Shown here: positions 6,891-8,830 of the stretch, one piece after another
Layout: every line of letters begins with the position of its first letter
How positions within the stretch are numbered: the stretch's first letter is position 1
Origin: Oscillibacter sp. CAG:241
GTDB taxonomy: Bacteria; Bacillota; Clostridia; Oscillospirales; Oscillospiraceae
NCBI GenBank assembly: GCA_000435975.1
Contig: FR884074.1
Coordinates: 1-8,830 of the forward strand
Length of the DNA: 8,830 nt
Direction of reading: 5' to 3'
The notes under the pieces: generated by a model
What the model was told of the DNA's origin: nothing
The model's database searches: none
The model's input: only the letters and a program-made list of their open reading frames with translations
Made by a program: the position numbers and the translations under genes

Positions 6891-6929
6891 TGCGGCTTTC
6901 TTTTGTGACATAATTCACAAAAAGCCGCA
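6891..6929. promoter_or_regulatory. Interrupted palindrome with Rex-like / CRP-like operator core
   Basis: The core is TTTTGTGA (6901-6908), 6 bases, TCACAAAA (6915-6922), a perfect 8-bp inverted repeat. It can be read as TTGTGAC-N4-TTCACAA, matching the Rex operator form TTGTGAA-N4-TTCACAA at 13 of 14 arm positions, or as TGTGA-N6-TCACA, the CRP-family form. Outer arms TGCGGCT (6891-6897) and AGCCGCA (6923-6929) extend it, with a 3-base bulge on one side. No T-run follows on either strand, so a terminator is unlikely. A possible plus-strand promoter (GTGACA at 6905, TAAAAT at 6930, 19-base spacer) would overlap it. Confidence 0.5.
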
Positions 6930-7051
6930 TAAAATGGGACTGTAAAATTGCCTGCTGCGAAACAAAACGACCCGGAGAGGAGGGGGGAGGCGTAAGAAAT
7001 CGATTAAAGAAAGCGTAATGCGTGACAATACGGCGTTAAGGAGAGACTGTA

Positions 7052-7118
7052 TCACTTTACAGGGGAAAACACACATGGTAAAGTGACCATAGTCCCCTTT
7101 ACCGGACATAAGGGGGAC
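7052..7118 (+). promoter_or_regulatory. Symporter leader with competing inverted repeats
   Basis: TCACTTTAC (7052-7060) and GTAAAGTGA (7078-7086) form a perfect 9-bp stem. GTCCCCTT (7092-7099) can pair with AAGGGGGAC (7110-7118) with one bulged G. The same segments can also pair differently: AGGGGA (7061-7066) with TCCCCT (7093-7098), and GTAAAG (7078-7083) with CTTTAC (7097-7102). The second hairpin ends 12 bases before the symporter ribosome site. No U-run follows any stem, so control, if any, would act on translation or through a DNA-binding protein rather than by intrinsic termination. Confidence 0.4.
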
Positions 7119-7144
7119 ATCCATATGAGTAAGGAGAGAAAACA

Positions 7145-8590
7145 ATGGAAGAAAGAAAAGGCTTTGGATCCAATTTCGGATTCCTCATGGCGGCCATCGG
7201 CTCAGCCGTCGGCCTGGGCAACATCTGGGGCTTTCCCAACAAGATGGGCGCCAACGGCGGCTTCACGTTCCTGATCATCTATCTGATCCTGGCTGCCTGC
7301 TGCGGCTTCATCGTCATGATGGGCGAGCTGGCCCTGGGCCGCAAGACCGGCCGGGGCGCCATCGGCGCATACAAAATTCTGTCCAGGAAGTTCAAGTGGC
7401 TGGGCTGGCTGGGCGTGCTGTCTGCCTTCCTGATCCTGGGCTTCTACTGCGCCCTGGGCGGCTACTGCCTGAAGTATGTGACTCTGAACGTGGGTAATCT
7501 GTTCCATGCCGGCTTCGGCACCGGCACCCTGGACGGCGCAGGCGTGTTTGACGCGCTGATGGCCAACCAGGGCGAGTGCGTGATCTACGGTCTGATCTTC
7601 GTGGCCATCACCATGGTCATCGTGATGGGCGGCGTCGGCGGCGGTATCGAAAAGGTCTGCTCCGTGGGTATGCCCGCTCTGTTCGTGATGCTGGTGATCT
7701 GCATCATCCGCTCCTGCACCCTGGAGGGCGCGTCAGAGGGTCTGAAGTATATGTTTGTCCCCGGCTGGGCTCTGGCCAACGGCGTCATCAAGGAAGCGCC
7801 TAACTTCTTCTCTGTAGTATCCACAGCAGGCGGCCAGATGTTCTTCTCCCTGTCCCTGGGCATGGCGGCTATGATTACCTACGGCTCCTATCTGGATAAG
7901 AAGGAGAATCTTCAGAAAAACGCCATCATCATCGTGGTCATGGACACGCTGGTGGCTCTGATGGCCGGCCTGTGCGTCATTCCCGGCCGCTTCGCCCTGG
8001 ATCCCACCGGCAATCTGGGCGGCCCCTCCCTGCTGTTCGTCACCATGCAGAACGTGTTCGACCGCATGGGCTCCGTGGGCCCCATCTTCGGCATTCTGTT
8101 TTATCTGCTGGTGGTATTTGCCGCCGTCTCCTCCTCCATCTCCCTGCTGGAGGCCGTGGTGGCCCACTATGTGGACCGTGCCCGGGACCAGGGCAAGGGT
8201 GACAAGCGGAAGCCTTACTCCGTGCTGGCCGGTATTGCCGCCGGTATCCTGTGCGTCATCGTGTGCCTGGACTCCCTGGGCAACGCCGGCATCTCTCCCG
8301 CTGATATCCTGGGCATGCGCGGCACCATGGAAAAGCTCCCCACCTGGAGTGCCGACTGGCTGGACTTCTTCGACTGCATCGCCGAGGGCATCCTGATGCC
8401 TCTGGGCGCGCTGCTGATGAGCATCATGTACGGCTGGGAGATCGGCCCGGAGGTGGTCCATGCCGAGGCTACCCGGGAGGGGCAGTCCTTCGGGGCCTAC
8501 GGCTGGTTCAAAATCTGTATCAAATACATCACGCCTCTTTGCATGCTGCTGGTGCTGTACGGCCAGATCAAGGAGTTCTTCTTCGTATAA
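7145..8590 (+). CDS. Sodium-dependent symporter of the NSS (SLC6/LeuT-MhsT) family
   Basis: A 481-residue membrane protein with about 11 helices, like bacterial NSS members such as MhsT, which use the sodium gradient to import amino acids. Helix 1 carries AIGSAVGLGNIWGFPNKMGANGG (in two parts: 17-31 and 32-39), the family's unwound substrate/sodium site. Helix 2 has GELALGR (60-66). Helix 6 has FFSLSLGMAAMITYGSY (233-249), which aligns with the LeuT segment holding the substrate-contacting Ser256 and Phe259 (Ser237 and Met240 here). Helix 8 has AAVSSSIS (326-333), where Ser329/Ser330 correspond to the Na2-site Thr354/Ser355. The start at 7145 has AAGGAG 8 bases upstream. Unusually, position 29 is Gly where most members have the outer-gate Arg (WRFP; LeuT Arg30). 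The substrate cannot be told. It is a single-gene unit ended by its own terminator, and its link with the divergent pst operon is unknown. Confidence 0.93.
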   Translation: MEERKGFGSNFGFLMAAIGSAVGLGNIWGFPNKMGANGGFTFLIIYLILAACCGFIVMMGELALGRKTGRGAIGAYKILSRKFKWLGWLGVLSAFLILGFYCALGGYCLKYVTLNVGNLFHAGFGTGTLDGAGVFDALMANQGECVIYGLIFVAITMVIVMGGVGGGIEKVCSVGMPALFVMLVICIIRSCTLEGASEGLKYMFVPGWALANGVIKEAPNFFSVVSTAGGQMFFSLSLGMAAMITYGSYLDKKENLQKNAIIIVVMDTLVALMAGLCVIPGRFALDPTGNLGGPSLLFVTMQNVFDRMGSVGPIFGILFYLLVVFAAVSSSISLLEAVVAHYVDRARDQGKGDKRKPYSVLAGIAAGILCVIVCLDSLGNAGISPADILGMRGTMEKLPTWSADWLDFFDCIAEGILMPLGALLMSIMYGWEIGPEVVHAEATREGQSFGAYGWFKICIKYITPLCMLLVLYGQIKEFFFV

Positions 8591-8618
8591 ACGGTACTTG
8601 TTCCTGATATAAACGGTA
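8586..8618 (+). repeat. 11-bp direct repeat at the symporter stop codon
   Basis: TATAAACGGTA occurs at 8586-8596, overlapping the TAA stop, and again at 8608-8618. The copies are exactly 22 bases apart, two helical turns. It could be a paired protein-binding site or a trace of a small tandem duplication just before the terminator. Confidence 0.55.
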
Positions 8619-8619
8619 T

Positions 8620-8659
8620 ATCCCGAGCCGGGGCAGACGCTCCGGCCCGGGATTTTTTT
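8620..8659 (+). terminator. Intrinsic terminator of the symporter gene
   Basis: ATCCCG (8620-8625) pairs with CGGGAT (8648-8653), and GCCGG (8627-8631) pairs with CCGGC (8642-8646), with a single A-C mismatch between them and a short loop. The stem is GC-rich and is followed at once by seven T residues (8653-8659). It begins 30 bases after the symporter stop. Confidence 0.92.
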
Positions 8660-8695
8660 GCTCCTCAAGGACTTCCGGCAAATTACGCCAAATCT

Positions 8696-8734
8696 TTGTG
8701 AAAAAGGTAAAAAGACGAGTTCACAATTTGTTAA
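8696..8734. promoter_or_regulatory. Cluster of TTGTGAA/TTCACAA half-sites before the last gene
   Basis: TTGTGAA (8696-8702) and TTCACAA (8720-8726) form an inverted repeat with a 17-base gap, and TTGTTAA lies at 8728-8734. All three resemble Rex-type half-sites, but the spacing does not match the 4-base gap of a normal Rex operator. The region is AT-rich, so chance occurrence is quite possible. Confidence 0.25.
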
Positions 8735-8759
8735 AATAATGGAAAGTATCGCTAAGAAC

Positions 8760-8813
8760 TTGACAAAATGCGCTATTGGCGAGTAATATAAGAGAACCAA
8801 AACTTGAGGAGGT
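8760..8813 (+). promoter_or_regulatory. Promoter and ribosome site of a downstream plus-strand gene
   Basis: A perfect -35 hexamer TTGACA (8760-8765) is followed after 18 bases by a -10-like TAATAT (8784-8789). An overlapping TATAAG (8787-8792) is a better match but is spaced at 21 bases. A strong ribosome site GAGGAGGT lies at 8806-8813, 11 bases before an ATG at 8825. Together these indicate a well-expressed gene starting at the window edge. Confidence 0.75.
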
Positions 8814-8824
8814 AAATCACTCTA

Positions 8825-8830
8825 ATGGAA
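8825..8830 (+). CDS. Start of an unidentified gene (two codons visible)
   Basis: Only ATG GAA (Met-Glu) lies in the window. The call rests on the strong GAGGAGGT site and the TTGACA promoter just upstream. Nothing can be said of the product. Confidence 0.55.

Larger units (their letters stand above)
6627..7144. other. Divergent intergenic region between pstS and the symporter gene
   Basis: About 520 bases without a convincing gene; the reading frames here are short, lack homology-like features and have no ribosome sites. It holds the pst pho-box and promoter (6682-6736), a 39-base interrupted palindrome (6891-6929), a purine-rich G tract (6974-6990), and an inverted-repeat leader before the symporter (7052-7118). 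Its base composition is clearly more AT-rich than the genes on either side, as expected for a double promoter region. Confidence 0.8.

Noticed and set aside
6891..6929. Palindrome as an intrinsic terminator
   Set aside because: No T-run follows on either strand, and no gene ends here, since the flanking genes diverge.
6974..6990. G-rich tract as a possible G-quadruplex or ribosome site
   Set aside because: At most a two-tier G-quadruplex is possible, and no start codon lies at a usable distance downstream.
6915..7145. Short minus-strand frame of 76 codons in the divergent intergenic region
   Set aside because: No ribosome site or recognisable feature, and it covers promoter and repeat sequences.
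7083..7274. Plus-strand frame from 7083 overlapping the symporter start
   Set aside because: It runs out of frame into the symporter gene and gives a composition-biased peptide; the symporter start at 7145 has the proper ribosome site.
7202..8800. Minus-strand open frames opposite the symporter (for example 7733-8800)
   Set aside because: Antisense shadows of the symporter; they also run through its terminator and the next promoter.

Overview
The window is 8.8 kb of GC-rich DNA with strong GGAGG-type ribosome binding sites, an intrinsic terminator with a T-run, lipobox and Gram-positive-style Pho features. It looks like a chromosomal region of a low-oxygen Firmicute, probably a gut clostridium of the Oscillospiraceae/Flavonifractor type. 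That placement is inferred from base composition and protein flavour, not from a database match. I see no mobile element, CRISPR array, rRNA or tRNA.

Layout. Positions 1-129 (minus) hold the first 43 codons of a type III pantothenate kinase (coaX). Positions 202-6626 (minus) are one compact phosphate-starvation operon. In transcription order it encodes pstS (lipoprotein phosphate binder), pstC and pstA (permeases), pstB (ATPase), phoU, a PhoB/PhoP-type response regulator and a PhoR-type sensor kinase. From pstC onward the genes overlap or sit within 10 bases of each other, with ribosome sites inside the preceding gene, so translation is probably coupled. A strong hairpin separates pstS from pstC. 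About 520 bp of divergent intergenic DNA (6627-7144) carries pho-box-like repeats in front of pstS, a large palindrome, and a structured leader. Positions 7145-8590 (plus) encode an 11-helix sodium symporter of the NSS (LeuT/MhsT) family, followed by a clear intrinsic terminator. Positions 8660-8830 hold the promoter and ribosome site of a further plus-strand gene, of which only two codons are visible.

How it works together. PstSCAB imports phosphate. PhoU links transporter activity to the PhoR kinase, which phosphorylates the response regulator, and the regulator presumably acts back on the pho-box repeats before pstS. The least expected signal is a near-consensus promoter inside the phoU coding sequence (2758-2785, minus). 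It lies in a conspicuously AT-rich run of codons and would let the two-component genes be expressed at a basal level independently of the phosphate-regulated promoter. Other items worth a look are a Rex- or CRP-like palindrome between the divergent genes, alternative hairpins in the symporter leader, and loss of the usual gate arginine in the symporter. I found no wholly new system. The content is a known Pst/Pho module with some unusual regulatory details.
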